Source: Limnoperna fortunei (taxonomy: Eukaryota; Mollusca; Bivalvia; Mytilida; Modiolidae). Taken from it: a stretch of 64,000 bases of DNA. A program made the translations under genes and the position numbers. Below, in pieces: positions 25,101 to 40,100 of this stretch. The notes beneath the pieces were generated by a model. The model was not told the DNA's origin. It made no database searches and was given only the letters and a program-made list of their open reading frames with translations. Location of the stretch: positions 20,919,714-20,983,713 of the forward strand of contig OX104122.1 of NCBI GenBank assembly GCA_944474755.1. Direction: 5' to 3'. Each line of letters starts with the position of its first letter. Within the stretch, counting starts at the first letter, position 1.

Positions 25101-28100
25101 GCATTTAAATTAAAACTGGCATTTAAAAAAATTTAACCAATTTCATGCTTTCTATATGCAGATTACTAGTTTGTGATAGTGTCAATTGTCATTTCTTAAA
25201 CATGACTTTTAAAGACAATGTTGACTTACATTCCGTCAGATGTCAAATTAGGTGTTCCCATTTTGTATCCAGCGAAACTGTCATCTAAAGTAAACATGAC
25301 TTCTTCTCCTTCATCATCTACAGCTATTAACTGGTACTGCAGTGTTCCTGTAAAACATCAATAATGGTTTTAGTCTGTTTTATTTTTTAAATTGCAAATT
25401 GTGTCAGTTTAAAAAGTTAAACATGCAGAAACATGTCACACAAACAAAATAGCAACATTACACATGATGAGCTTTTTGTAATTTCATGTCTATAATACCT
25501 ACCAAAAAAGAGTTAATGTCAAAATATTTAAATCTCTGGATACTGGTGTATCCCATCATGTACCTACCTTCATCTTCTTCCATGGTGACATTGTCACTAC
25601 TAACAAGTCTGGGTGCCGAGTTATAAATTCCTTTACTGAGGGAGACCAGTATAAACTGGGTTTCTGATGACAGGTAATCATTAGGTAAATCAGCTGATCT
25701 CTTCTTCCTGTTGGTAACTTGATTGTTTACTCGTTGTTCTTTCCATGTGTTACATATCTAACAAAAAAGAAACAAATCCTGCAGGAATCTACCATATGTT
25801 TGTTGATGTGAAACAGGAATGGATGTAATAATAACACAAAAGGGTTAAAGTTTCCCATCATTTTGAACCAAATTGCAAATTGTTTTTTTAACACTTCAAG
25901 AACTTTTTATAATACTTATCATTTTGTTGAATACTCTACTACTACCTCTGAGAACACTTACCATAACAGTAAAAGTACCATCACCATTGTTTGTTTCTAT
26001 ATTCTGACCACACGTTCTACTGGTTATCTCCCATTGTTGTAACACTGAATTGTAAAGGAAAAGAAATAATTAGCGGAAGCCATACCCTTTAGATGAAAAA
26101 GAAACATGTAACAAAACTGAGTGGTCAACAAAAATTGAAAACCATGAGACAATGACAAAACCTGGATGGTGACGAAAACACAGGACACAAAGGAGAAATC
26201 AAAAACAACAAATACCAAACAATAATTGTATCTGTTAATCAAATCCTGATCATTAATGATGACTTAAATATACAGATTTAATGCCTAAATGTGGTAAAAT
26301 ATCCAAAAAATCATAGCTTTTATACAACACAGACATTTTAAAATGAAACTGACATGATTTACCAACATCACAGATGGGCACTTTTTCTTGTGCTATGTTT
26401 AAATAATTCTCCTATATGTATTAATTTGTTGGCAAAAATCTCACCCTGATATCCAGACTTTATTTACATAGCTTTGTCAATCTGTCTTTAATCCATGGAG
26501 ATCATATACAGTTTGTTCAGTTTGTTTGTTTTTTTGTTTCTTTGCTTGACGCCACTGCCAGCAACTATTCAGCTATTTCATGGCATCCAGGTTTTTTTTT
26601 GAAGGAAGGGAGGGGAGAAGCTGATTATAAGGCTATTCCATCAAATGTCCAGAGTAGGTTGGGGTGTTGTCTGGGTGTGACGGTCATAAACAAAAACAAG
26701 AACAAAATGTAGCTTGCCTCTTATTTTTACATCTGTCATGCCCACAAATACACTTTTTAATGGAATATTAACTCTTACCAGGATTCCAATGAAGTAGTGC
26801 CGTTTTATTCTCCTCGTTATCTCCTACCACATCACTGTATGTTATATTTACTGGTCCCGGCATTGACAAGTGTCCAACCGGAATCAAGGCAAATGAGTAG
26901 AAACTTTGTATGGACCTGAAATATATGTCAGTATTATCAATGTTACATGACACTGACATTTTTTATTTAGAGTTATTTAAAAAATATGAAACGGTGAAAA
27001 CTCATTGGTTTGACATAACTTTATTATCAGGGTTTGACAGTATTTTTATGCACTTGACTTATGTGTATTTTTGTCACATCTGTTTCATATAACGGTATAA
27101 ACAAATTTTGTTTTCATAATTTGAATTTAAGTTTTATGGTTACTTCTAAGTTATAAAGCTGCAAGGAAAATAAATTTAATACTGAAGTACTTGACAGACA
27201 CAATGGACAATTTGTAACTGGAAACAAACATCACAATGTCAGAAACTGGATAAAAATATTGTTTAAAAAAACTGAAGCAGACACAAAATAAAAATCAGTA
27301 AAAATTGAAAACCTGTCATAAGTGTAATGTCAATGAACAAATCATAAAAATAATTAAAAATTGTAACAATTGGCATTTATGATATACATTTTATTTGTTT
27401 TTCTCTACAATTTTTCAGCTATTTTATGACTGCACAATGTCCTCTCCTCCCAAACTGATTTATTGTTAACTTGCTGTTGTCCTGAACTTTACTACCATGT
27501 GCAGGTCACCAAGCAACCTATCAATATACTCATAAACAGTTAAATATTTTAACAAACATGGATGGGGCACTTAAGAAGATATCAATATTCTTCCAAGGCA
27601 GAAATTATAACATACCTCATTTATTTTTGTTCTGAACAGTAATTTTAGTCAATTATCCATAATGCCATTTTTATCCCCGAGTGAATTATATGTTTAAATG
27701 ACTCAATGTTACCTCTTGTATAGTAATCTTTCTACCATATCTGATGTTGTGTCAGGGTTTACAATGTACGGTTTGAACTGAGGGGAGGAGTCTGATCTGT
27801 AGTCTGTCATTAAGTCACCGTCTGTCAATGGCTGCATCATAATACTCTGACCTGGTTTCAGACCTGATTTGTAAGAAAATATTAAACATTAATATTGTAC
27901 AAGTAAATACTAAACGCAGAATATTAAAGGCGTTAAATTAGCATTATTACTGTCATAAACAAAATACCAAAAAATTAAAACTTCAAAACATAGAAATGTT
28001 GTATGGAATGGTATTGCAGTTATTCAATATTAACTCAAATATTCAATAGGTAATTATGATTGTAAAAACCTCTAAAATTGCATGTAATATTTAAACTGAA

Positions 28101-31100
28101 TATATTGGGGAAAAAATCACTGCAAAAATAAAACACTAAAAGAGTATAAAAATTAAAAGTTAAATAAATGAATGAAAAATTAAAGTACTATCATGTTCTA
28201 AGAAATTCAAACACACATTACCATCAGGTGTAATAATAGTCAATCTATCTGTATCTCTTTTCCTTCTAGTTGAATTGGTGGTAACAGTGTGGACCAGTTT
28301 TATAGCCTCTCCATTGACTGAGGTCTCCAAGACGGCCTTCTTGTCTGTTATGGTAATGGTCCCTAATGATTTGTTGGTACAGAGCATGGCGTCATTACAA
28401 ACTCTCATTGTCATGAAAAGAGTTCTACCTGGTTCCATGTGGAAAACATTGCTATTTGTATTTGTGTTGTTGTCATTGTGTGGATGGAGTTCTGAGAGAG
28501 GTCTTATTTTATGATCGTTGATGTAGAGATAACCCTCCTTGATCATGGCTGATCCTGAAACATTATAGCCAACCCACAGGCATGGGAAAATATCATCTTT
28601 ATCTTCTGCTGTTCCAATACACATGTCTACAAAACACATGTTTTTATTAGTTTTGTTCAAACATTTGGACCTATAACACCACAGAGTTTAAACATTTGGA
28701 CCTATTGCACAACAGAGTATTACGTAGCTTAAAAGTTAATAAAAGGTCAAATTTGTTTGCATCTGAATTGAAGTGTCACCACCATAATCTTACCTGCAAA
28801 CATTTTTTATACAACGAGTGGTTAAGGTAGTTATTGGTTTACCCCAACCTTAATAGACAAAGGTTGCCAGTTTTTCTATCAAATGTCAAGGGTTTACAAC
28901 AGAACTCTGTCTTCCTTGCCCCAAAAAACCGGAAGCCATGAAATAGCTGCATAAATCAGAAATTGACATTATATGTTTACAAAAAACAAACAATCAAATT
29001 GTTTATTGATAATTAGTTTCACCTGTGAAAAAACATTTTTCAAAACCAATAAACACTCTCGATAGGGCTATAAACTGCTATTTGTATTGTGTGAAAACAT
29101 CTACAAATTATTTTTTAAAAATATTAAGAAACTGAACATTTCTGTAAATTATGTTTTTTGTTCATTTAAAATATCTTTAATGATAATTTCAAATCTTACC
29201 ATATCTGGTTACAGATTTGTCCTCACTGACAGTAAATGTAAAACCAATACTGGTAGGATCAGAACTCTCTTTGGCATCTGAGGGGGTGACAGGATGAGGG
29301 AACTCAGTGGCTCCAGGGATGGTGTTGTTTATGTCATCTACAAGTGGAGGTTCTAACAAAACAGTCACACCTGCAAGATACAGCAGTTATTCAGGAACAT
29401 AAAATTTAGGATAATTTTATAATGTCACAGGTTAAGGCTCAGAAGTTCAGTTTGAATACTCTTATATGGAGTACATATTATTCTATTAGAATGTTTCTGT
29501 TCATTATATAGTTCATTCATATAAAGCAAGTCTCCACTTAAATAGTATGTTATTCCCTTTTAGACCAAGATAAAGAGTGTCACATTCAAAGCTTATAGGA
29601 TTTTTATTCCATTAACAAATTTGAAATAGAAGCAAAACAGAAGTAGCCGTGATGATTAATTTTCCCAGAGGCTCAATTCGTTATTAAATTATGCCATATA
29701 GTGGTAGACATATACATAGCCTGAGGTATGTTGCTTGTTAGCCAATCAAAACACAAGATTTTTTATTTAAGCTATGATAAAATTATTTATTCATGCAACA
29801 TACTAAAATATAACCCAATCTGGGACCAAATATAACCAATCGATCCTAAGACATAATATTTCACTGACCAATAGTATCATTCCATTGTGACCCTTGACCT
29901 CCTCCATTGATACAGATAATTGACACATAGTAGGTGTGATTATGTTTCAGAATATGTTCAAAGGTCGTGTTGATAGCTGATGAGTTGGTTCCTACTGATG
30001 TAAATCGCTGAAGTTCCTCTCCTCCAACAGTAGTGCCTATAGCCCACATGTTGTCCTGAAACAAGTATTAAGCCTTTAATATACAGACTTAAACAAGTGT
30101 GGACTGTGAGCAAATCACAAAGCGATACCCCCCCCCCCCTTTGATTTCAAGTTCAAATTATCTCCCTCCGAGGTCAATAAAAATCCTTCATGCACATCTA
30201 CATATAATGTACTTCCTTTATGCTAAGTTTCATTAAATTTCATCAAGCAGTTTAGGAGGAGTTGCGCTTACAAGCACTTACTGTATTTAATGTGTATATA
30301 TTGCCATTATACACGGCAAATTACTATATTTATTTCCACCGAATTCGTAGTAAACAAACCCCACTGTACCCAGCCATGGGGTCCTGGGATCGAGTAGATT
30401 TTTTTTAGTGGTATAGTGTTAAATATATAAATATTTTTAATATTCTTTTCTGCATAACATTTTCTTGAACAATTTGTATTATTTATATTGACAATATAAT
30501 AATATTGTGCAATCCAGATTTTGAACGGTACCAAAACGTCTTGCATATAGGTTTTAGTTAGTTGATGGTGATGCATGCAAAGATGGCATAATTATAAAGT
30601 TTTGGAAAGCATGAAAATTTGTCAACAGTTGCTTTAGCTCCATGACAGTTCCCCAGGATAAAGCCAACCCCGTAACATGGTAGAGAACCTCTAAGCATGA
30701 TAGCACCAATCCCTTTTTCATACACATATATCCCACCCTATTTATATATTTTCGGACACTATAAAACAGGACCTATATTTCATATATTTTATTACTGCAC
30801 ATCCCCATTGAGAAAATAGTACATTTACTACCAAAATGATAAATTGATGTTAATGGAACACTTTGTTTGTAAAATCACCGTGGTTTACATAAGCTTAACA
30901 TGCTTAAGATGAGAATTGAGGCATGGATATATTAAGATAATTTACAATTACCCAATGATATATTTTTCAATGAAAAAAGCTACCTATTCAAATATATTTT
31001 GGAGAGCTAAAAAGGTGACCCATTCGGGAGGCACATCAGTATTACCCTATACAGTCAAACCTGTCTTAAGCGACCTTTGAAGGGAAATTGTTAAAAGGTC

Positions 31101-34100
31101 ACATAAGATTATACACAGGTCATGATGTTTGCAGACCATTATCAACAAAGTCATGTTGTCAGCATGTGAAAGAGTTTTATTGAAGACCTGCATTGTTTGT
31201 TTTATTAAGTAAACAATAAAATATTACATTTATTTTATGTAAATAACGCAAGTACAAAATATACAACAATAATGAGCGTTTTGATTTCCGATTGAATTAA
31301 CGCAGGTAAACTTTATTATCGCTATTTTGCAGTATTTTCCTTTGATCGTTGTGTGCGATATTATTCCATCTCACTCTACTAACGTGAGATAGGCCCATAT
31401 CAGCCCGCTGTCAAGACGTCGTTAAGTAATCACTGTGACGTCACAATGTTACAAAACAGCGATAAACTCGATGCATTTTCTCGTCATCTCATCTCAGGGC
31501 TGTCGCCCTTCGATGAGATATGGACGAGAAAACGCATCTCGTTTCAAAAAACGCAAATAATCTATAATTCCCCCATATGGTTGTTGTATTTTTCTTTATA
31601 CCGGTTTTACTGGTTTCCTTGTGTTTTAACAATAAGCTCTATGTAGAAAGTGCAAGTCGGTTTAGAACCAGTGTACACCGGTTTCGTATTGATTATTTCC
31701 CTTTGTAAAACAAAATGGCGTGATTATACAATAAACACACCGTTATGAGAAACATCATCATTTCCAACCCAAGTGGCAACAAAATCGAATGTTGACATTG
31801 ACGACTATTCAAATTTTACAGGGGAATCTGAACTTCGCTTCTAAGATAATAAAACAGTTTTTGATCGCTTCATATTTTAGTTTTCCGTTTCGAAGAACCT
31901 TGATAATTTACAACAATGCCAATGGTCTATGAATCTTCTTTTCGTCAGACAGGGTTTATTTATTGCTTAATGATTTTTACAGTCCAGAAAGTCGTTTTAG
32001 ACAGGCTTTCTTGGTCAAAACGAATGGAAAACACGGTCGTTAGTCGCGTAAGACAGGGAGTTGTTATATACAGGTAAAATGATGGGAAAATGCTCGGGAG
32101 GAATAAATACGGTCCCATAACACAGGAAGTCGTTATATGGAGGGGGTCGCTAAGACAGGTTTGACTGTATATACCAAGTTCCCCCCACCCCCCCTTGACA
32201 TAAAAGGGAAGTGCTGAAAATAACTAACACAAAAGAAATCGTGTACAATAAATTAAACTCATTCAGGGTAAAACAACACTGCTTCCAATGCTACCTTGAC
32301 AAGACTTTCTTCATCATAACACCTCCAGAAGGCTTTAATGGTGCTGTTGGAGGCCTGGTATTTTACTGGGGTGAACTCTCCCTGTGAGACATCAACATAT
32401 ATTTGACTCATCATTACATCCGGGTCAAATATTGGTTGTGTCAGATCTATGTAGAATCCATCCGAAGAAGCTATATCACTTATACCTGAACCCAAAACAG
32501 CTTTAACTGTAAATAAAATTATGTAACTACAGTGTCAATTTTTGAAATTCAATTCAATGCAATATTAAAAAAAAATCCTTCAAAGACAGAAATGGCCGGA
32601 TTTCGTTAAACCGGAAGTAGGTGAGCAACAGACCTGAAATCGAATCCCACCTTATGGGAGGCCATGCTGATGCTGCATACAAAATTTCAATAGAATATGA
32701 AAAGTAGTTGCTGAAAAAACAGTTACGAAAATTTTTTCCCTGCCCGCCTGACATTGACCATATTATAACCAGGATTTTCACTCTGTGAAATCCGGTCAAA
32801 AATACTTGTATTCTGACATGATTTTGTTGAACTGTAAAACTGAGCAGAAATAGCTAAGCAAACTAGAAGGTACCTGTATTTTTTTAATTTCTATCGAATT
32901 AAAATTCATCATGCCAGAGGCAGTGGCTGTTAACATTGTTTCCTACCAAAATTGTCTTAGTCTTTACCACATATGTTTTTAATTCACATATTCTGTATGT
33001 ATAGACTTCAATTCTTACATAACATATGTGTTCTTACATAAAGTTTGTTATTGAAAATACAGTCTGTGTTTACCAAAAATTACGTTTTACATACACTATT
33101 AAAATCCGTATCAGTTTTATGATTCTGACTTGTTAACTAAATGATTATTCAAAGAAACAAATTGTTATGGAATGATGAAAGTTTTAATGTGTAACATAGT
33201 CCTAGACTTCACATATATAGAGTTTAAACAATTATGGTTGAAATGCCATGTTTGTTAACAATTTAGCACCTAGTAGATTTAGTAGTAGTAAAGATTTCTA
33301 TTAAACTGTTAAAAAAGACACCATAAATTGGCATAATGAAAAAATGTAGATTTTAAAAAGTGGAATTGATTTAAAGTGGTATAAAAAAGTATGGCTGTGT
33401 ACGTATTATAGTCAAAATACAATGACCTGTTAGTTATTTTCACCTATTGGTCAATCAATTCCAAATACAGATAACACTGTTCCCTATGACAATCTTCAAG
33501 TTAAACGATTAAAATTTTACCTGAGTCATGCAGGATAAGGTGCAATTTAAATGTCCAGCTCTTTTTGATTAAGAGCTTTAAAGAAAACAGATTGAAGCAG
33601 TTTTCTAACAGCTGTTATCTGTATTTGGAATTGATTGAGCAATAGGTAGAAAATATCTGACAAGTCATTATAGTCTGGGGTTTTCTCTGGGTACTCCGGC
33701 TTCCTCCCCCAATAAAAACTGGACGCCATGATATAGCTGAAAAATTGCTGAAAGTGGCGTTAAACAACATTCAATACCATAAAACAACAAACAAACAGGT
33801 CATTGTATTTTGACTGTAAAAAAATCACAAGTCTTAGCATTTAGCAAAAGTTGCACAATAGACCTACAAGTACAAATATATAGTTACTTGTTATTAATAC
33901 ACATATTTCTTAACCATGTTAACCATACATTTTTGCTGTCATAGTTATATTTACAAGTACTTCTATTTGCTCAATGATTTGATATTCCCACATCTGGTTC
34001 ATACTGTCTCTCATTTATTGCCATCAAATGCTTGTCTTGGGGAGTTTTTTACGTCCTACACCGACAACTTAATGCCCTTGGTCGGACGGGCCATCAAATG

Positions 34101-37100
34101 CTTTGAACAAAAGCTGGGAGTTTATTGAGACAGAAACATATGAAAATGTGCTTTGTTAGATTCAAATATTAATTATGATAATAATTTGTTACCTGTGAAA
34201 TAGTATATCAATGTTTTGTTAATAAGATGTCCAGTTTCATTAGAAACCACAGCAACAGCCTTCAGGTCAAGGTCATTCAAGGTAAAACTCATAGCCTCAT
34301 ATTTATTGGCATCACAGGTTGCATCACAGTTATATTTAGAACATTGACTGTAGCATGGTATGCATGGTCTTAGGACTTCCCTGAATGGAGCAACATCAGT
34401 TAAAAACTTCTCACTTCCCAAACCAACTTCATATCGAATAATAGAATTGGTTCCTCCACGGAAAGGATCACCATAGCGACATAATGCCCCTGGAGCAGGT
34501 GGCATTATCAAGTCTTTGAAGTAAGCCTTAGTCGAGAAAATATTAAACATGTCTGTTATTTCTGGAACAAAGTTATCCCTGTTCCAGACATGCATGACCA
34601 GTTTGGTTGAGGTACTCAGTGGGGTGATGCCACAAATCTTTGTTAACTGATCGTCATCAACAAATATTGTAATGCACCAGTTAGTCTGTAAAGTTAGAAA
34701 ATAACAGTCAGCAACAAAGAACAAAGTGCAATCTGTAAAGTTACAACATAACAGTCAGCAACAAAGAACAAAATCTTCAATGCTCAACATTTTTCTATAG
34801 AATTTTTACGGGAATAACAATGCACAGCTTATAAAATTTTATGAATGTGGTTGTTGAGATATAATTAAGATGATGATTTAAAATTTTATGCAAAACATGT
34901 AAAAAAAAAGTGCCATCTGCCCCCCTCCACATTTCTTCCTGTAATAGCCCTAACCCTTACTGTATTGGATTGTATACCAAACAAGTTACTAAATCTAGAA
35001 AGCTACAGTAGCCACTCTGAATATTAAAACAAAACTCAGTCCCTATCTCATGCAATAATGTTCAATTATTTTACAGAGTTTACTTATTATTGCTGACCTA
35101 ATTTTTACTTTAGTATTTCTCCAATGAATTCTATTAAAATGAATTTAATCCATGTGACTTGCTGTAAATTTAAAGTCCAAAACGTATATCCTTTAATTCT
35201 AATGCAGTTCTTGATGTAATGTCAATTCTGATTGGATAACGTGAATAATTTCATGTCATCAATTCTCGATTGATGCTGTCAGATTTTAACGCAAGCGCAG
35301 ACATTATTTCCGGCAAATACAAATTCCAATTTTATCAGTTAATTTAGTTTTATATTGCCATAGCATTAGAATGGAGATAACTGTATTGTATTTGAAGATT
35401 TGCTGACATCAATTGGTGATTTGATCGTCTGAAATATCTGTTTACTGGCTCCGCTCACGAGTCACCAATAAACTTAATTTCCGACCACCAAATCACCAAT
35501 TGATGCCGGCAAATCTTCAAATACAATACAGTTATCTCCTAATTAGAAATATACACAATTTGTGATTGATCTGTGATTAACTCTTTTATTTATCTTAATT
35601 ATTATGGGTTCATGTACCCAAATTTTGTAAAATAGAACCATTTCAAATGACTTACATCAACAGCATCTTCTTTCTCAGCAGCCATTTTTATTCTGTATAC
35701 ATGGAAATTGGCTGTGGGGTCAAAGTTTATAGGTATCGATGTCTTCAGTGTTCTGTATGTATCGTTGTAGCTTCTACACCAGGTGACAATGTGTGGGGAG
35801 CCCCCTGGAATAATTCACACACAGTTTAAATTAAAATTTCTGATGCCATTAATACTCATCTGTAAGAAAAATTTTTTTTAGGGAAAATGTATCTTTCTAT
35901 AATTGTAGGAAGAAATAAAAGACCATCTGTGGTTTATCAACTTTGCAAATTTTCAATATAGTAAATTGAAAAAAAAATTATGATTTTAAGTGGAAAGATT
36001 TTGTACATAAAACTAAATCTATTAAATTAAAATTTTTATTTATCTCTTTTTTTGCATTTATACTACTGACCTGTTTGGAACAATTAGACAAGTAAATGAT
36101 AAGCCACTGGATTGACAGTAGTGCAATTGTATTAGAATAATTTCACTTTAAATGAGAGACAATTACCTAGCCGTGATCCAGTTTTGCTAACAAAGATCAG
36201 TCATTTTCACCAGGTACTCTGGTTTCATCCCCCAATAAAACAAGGACATGTTACACATGGCTATGCCCCCTGCCACATCAAAATTGCAACCCCAAAAATT
36301 AAAACAATATGCATTGATTTTCATATTAAATGTGAATAAAAGATCTGATATGTCACAAAAGTTAAACCTCACAAAAATATATTAAATGTGAATAAAAAAT
36401 CTGATATCTCACAAAAGTTAAACATCACAAAAATATTTCAAGTCAGAAACTGAATTTTAAATACGGATATATCCATTATAACAGAATATAACTATTTTTC
36501 TGTCAACATTTAAGCGAGATATAAATAACTATTGATAACAGTTAATGATTCTACAAGATTTGAACAAAATCTGTTTAACAGTTTCAGAGTAGTTTCAGAG
36601 TGTGTGTCCACAAAATTTGCATCCACAAAGTGTTCCTGTCGATCAAGTCCCATAACTCCTAAAAAATTTTCTGAATCAAAATGTCATCGTGATATGATCA
36701 ACTACATATGGCGACTAACAATCCTACAAAATTTGAACAAAATAGGTTCAGCAGTTTCAGAGGAGTTTTGTACACAAGTGTGTGATGACAGACACATTGA
36801 CCCTGACCATTACTAAGTCCCTCCATCACATTGCAGTGGGGGACAAAAAGGACACCACAATATCGCTAAAAATGCTAAAAGTGGCATTAAACCCATTCAA
36901 ACAAACCTAGATGTTGGATTGTTGTTAACTACCTGGCAAACTACAATCTGACAAATTAACTTAAAATGTTCCAAATAGCTTGGTCAAATATATACAGATC
37001 AAAACATATATAACTATCCCTGCTCAGTAAAAATAATGTCGTCTGATTGGCGACAATGTGCCTTTTACAGTTATTGTATCCTACTTCATTTTATTTGGTA

Positions 37101-40100
37101 CCAACCCAAAAATTCTTTTTATCACATCTCCACATGGCTTTTAATCATGCCTTCTTGGAATCATATGATTTGATAAAAAATACATAAACAATATGGCTAC
37201 ACATATAAATGGGTAGATGATCGATCCTATGTAAAAAATGTACACTAAATCTCACCAGAAAATATCTGTATACCACACGAGGACTGAGCTATAGGAACAC
37301 TGGTATCCATTGGTTTGTCAACTACACTGCCATCAGGTTTGTTGACCACACTGTATGGTGGTGAAGTTGTGGCATTTATCGTTACCATGGTAGTGGTGGG
37401 TATAGGTGGTGGTATTGTAGAATTAGTAAACTTGGTCAGATATACAGTACAATTAATTACATTCCAACATTCCTGTAATTACAAACATGTCACATGACAT
37501 TTAACAATTTTAGAGAGATAATAAAAATGATCAGGATTTATAAGTATTAAATTACGACACTGGTCCTTGACTTTATAACAAACAATCCACATGTTACATC
37601 TACACACTGGCTTGCTTGTATTTTATATGAATAACTAAAAATTTAGACAGGCTGAAGAGTGTCCAAGATTATAATTAGTTTGGGATTGGTTTATAATCTA
37701 TAGTCATTTTGTTTGATAATTTCTTATTATTACTTTGACCTTATATGAAGTGACCTGAAAATCAACAAATAATTTTATTATATATGACCATATATTGTTC
37801 TCCAATATAAAGTATTCTATTAATTATTCAGAATCCAAGATGGTTGACAGAAGGGTCAAATGCTACAGTGCATAAAACCCATGTTATCTTAGTAGTGTTA
37901 AATTTAGCATTGATCCTATTGTCCGCTCCTTTTTTGGATCAGAAAATCATGGAAAAAGCTTGTACAAGTTTCATAAAAAGTTCTGATATATAGAGATTTT
38001 TTTAATCAGAATAGCCACGCATAATGTTGCTGACTAAAATGTACACAAATATTTTACAGTACCTTGGGTATAACAGCCAGTAAACAGCACTGTCCCATGG
38101 ACTGGGTCCAGTCCTTCTCTTCCTCGTAGTTGTAAGTAGCTATACCATCCTCAGGACCATCCCACAACATGATACCAGTCACTGCTATACCTTCTCCTCC
38201 TGCAGCCTTCACAGACACCTGTAAATATACATTTAATGTTATATACCACCTAATAAAAGTTACCTCCCCTTTTAAGGCAGCAAGCCACCTATGAACACCT
38301 GCAGGTAATGACCTTACTGAAAGGAACTGTTTACATGCAGAGAACAACATTAAACTAAATAATTTATTAGGAGTTAAAACAATGTAGAAACCTATACCTC
38401 TGGCCCTCGTGCCATGAAACCTTTCTGAATAAAAATGTTTTGCTCAGCATGAGAATTTTCTCAATTACCATGACAACAAAGGAAAATGAAGATTTTGATT
38501 GGATGAAAATGAGAACAAACAAAATATCAGCAAAGAATTTGTTTATGCCACCCAGGCCAGGTCTCCAATAATTAGATGGATTTCAAGTTGTACATGCAAA
38601 AAAATGGGAAGAATCTTCTGTACAGATAGTTGTAACAGCAAATTATTTATAATGGTACCACAACAATAAAATTATTGACAGCTGACAAATATCGGACAGC
38701 TTCAAGCTTTAATTCTTTTACAAATCTGCTTGTGCTGTTTGCATCTCAACAATAACAAAAATTTATGTAATCATCTATATACTAAAGGTTAATTAAAAAT
38801 TTCTTTATAAATTTACTATCGGAAAAAGAAAATCAACTGAAGCAGGGGTTGAAAATTCTTTAAGCCCGACGCCCTAGCTTAAAAAACTGAAACCTCTGGC
38901 TTGCTGATTTTCTGTGAAAAAAGCCTTCAAAAAATAAAATGCTGTTTTTATTTTCAATGTTTCTTAAAGTTGTCCTATGAATACACATAAATCTATTTTA
39001 ATATGCTAAAACAAATAGATCTTTTAAAAAATGTACACGTTTTACTATAAGAAACACTAAATATCACTCCAATCAAAATGTGAAATATAACTTTTTAAGC
39101 AAATCCCTCCCATTAGTAATCCTTCTGCCAGAATTTTGCAATTACCTGATAAGTTCCACCATTAACATAGTCAGCTGACCTATACAGGGCACCAGTAAAC
39201 ATCTGCTTCTTGTGATTGTCTCGAGCAAGTTTTATGGAAACAGTATTGTCATATATCAATTGGTTTACATTCTCTTTGCGATGTATAAGTGACCATTTCT
39301 GACCACTGGGATCTCGTAGACCAATCTGTTGAAGTTCTATCCATTCTGGGTCATTAATCATGGATATTTGTCTGGAGGGACAAGCTGGCCCAAATGGACT
39401 GGCCCTGTGTAGCAAGGTTCCTGAAATAATCATGAAAATGCACATTTTTTAATATAGCCTGTAGAACAAATTAAAATTAAAACACAGGTCTATAATACTT
39501 GTATCAGTTTACCTAAGTTTTCCACACATGATCATCAGTAAAGTCTAGCCATCTATCCCTTGCCTACATAAGAGGTATGAAACATAATACATACCTGTAA
39601 CTGTTGATGATGAACTGATCCACACCTGATCATTGGTGAAGTCTGGCCCATCAATCACTCGTCCTGGTATAGGGTGTGACACATCATACAGCACAGGGGA
39701 GGTTTTATTTAAGATGGACAAGCCTGCCTTGTTTGTAACTTTGAACTTAACTGTATATGGAGTTTCTTTCTACAATAAGAAGAAAACATATCTTTAATAT
39801 TAAAGACCACAGAACCTGAAAGTATTATAATGGCAAGCACCTATAGGAAGGAGTTATGCTAGGATATAAAAAGTTAAGATCATCTGGAAACACAAGAGGT
39901 AGCCATATTTAGCATGTAGAATGGAAAAGAGTGAATATTAACTATGTACCAGAAATTTGATACACTTATTGGTACACTTGCTCTTTGGTCATGTCAAACA
40001 GAACATAGAATGGTATTTCATAAGGGGAGATAATTTGTCATGCCAACAGCATACTGTATGTATGTACTGGTAACCTAGGGATATTATCCTATTTGTGGAA

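Noticed and set aside
30307..30736. minus-strand frames of 89 and 60 codons in an intron
   Set aside because: No splice sites that would join them in phase to exons 23 and 24, and no repeat-family motif.
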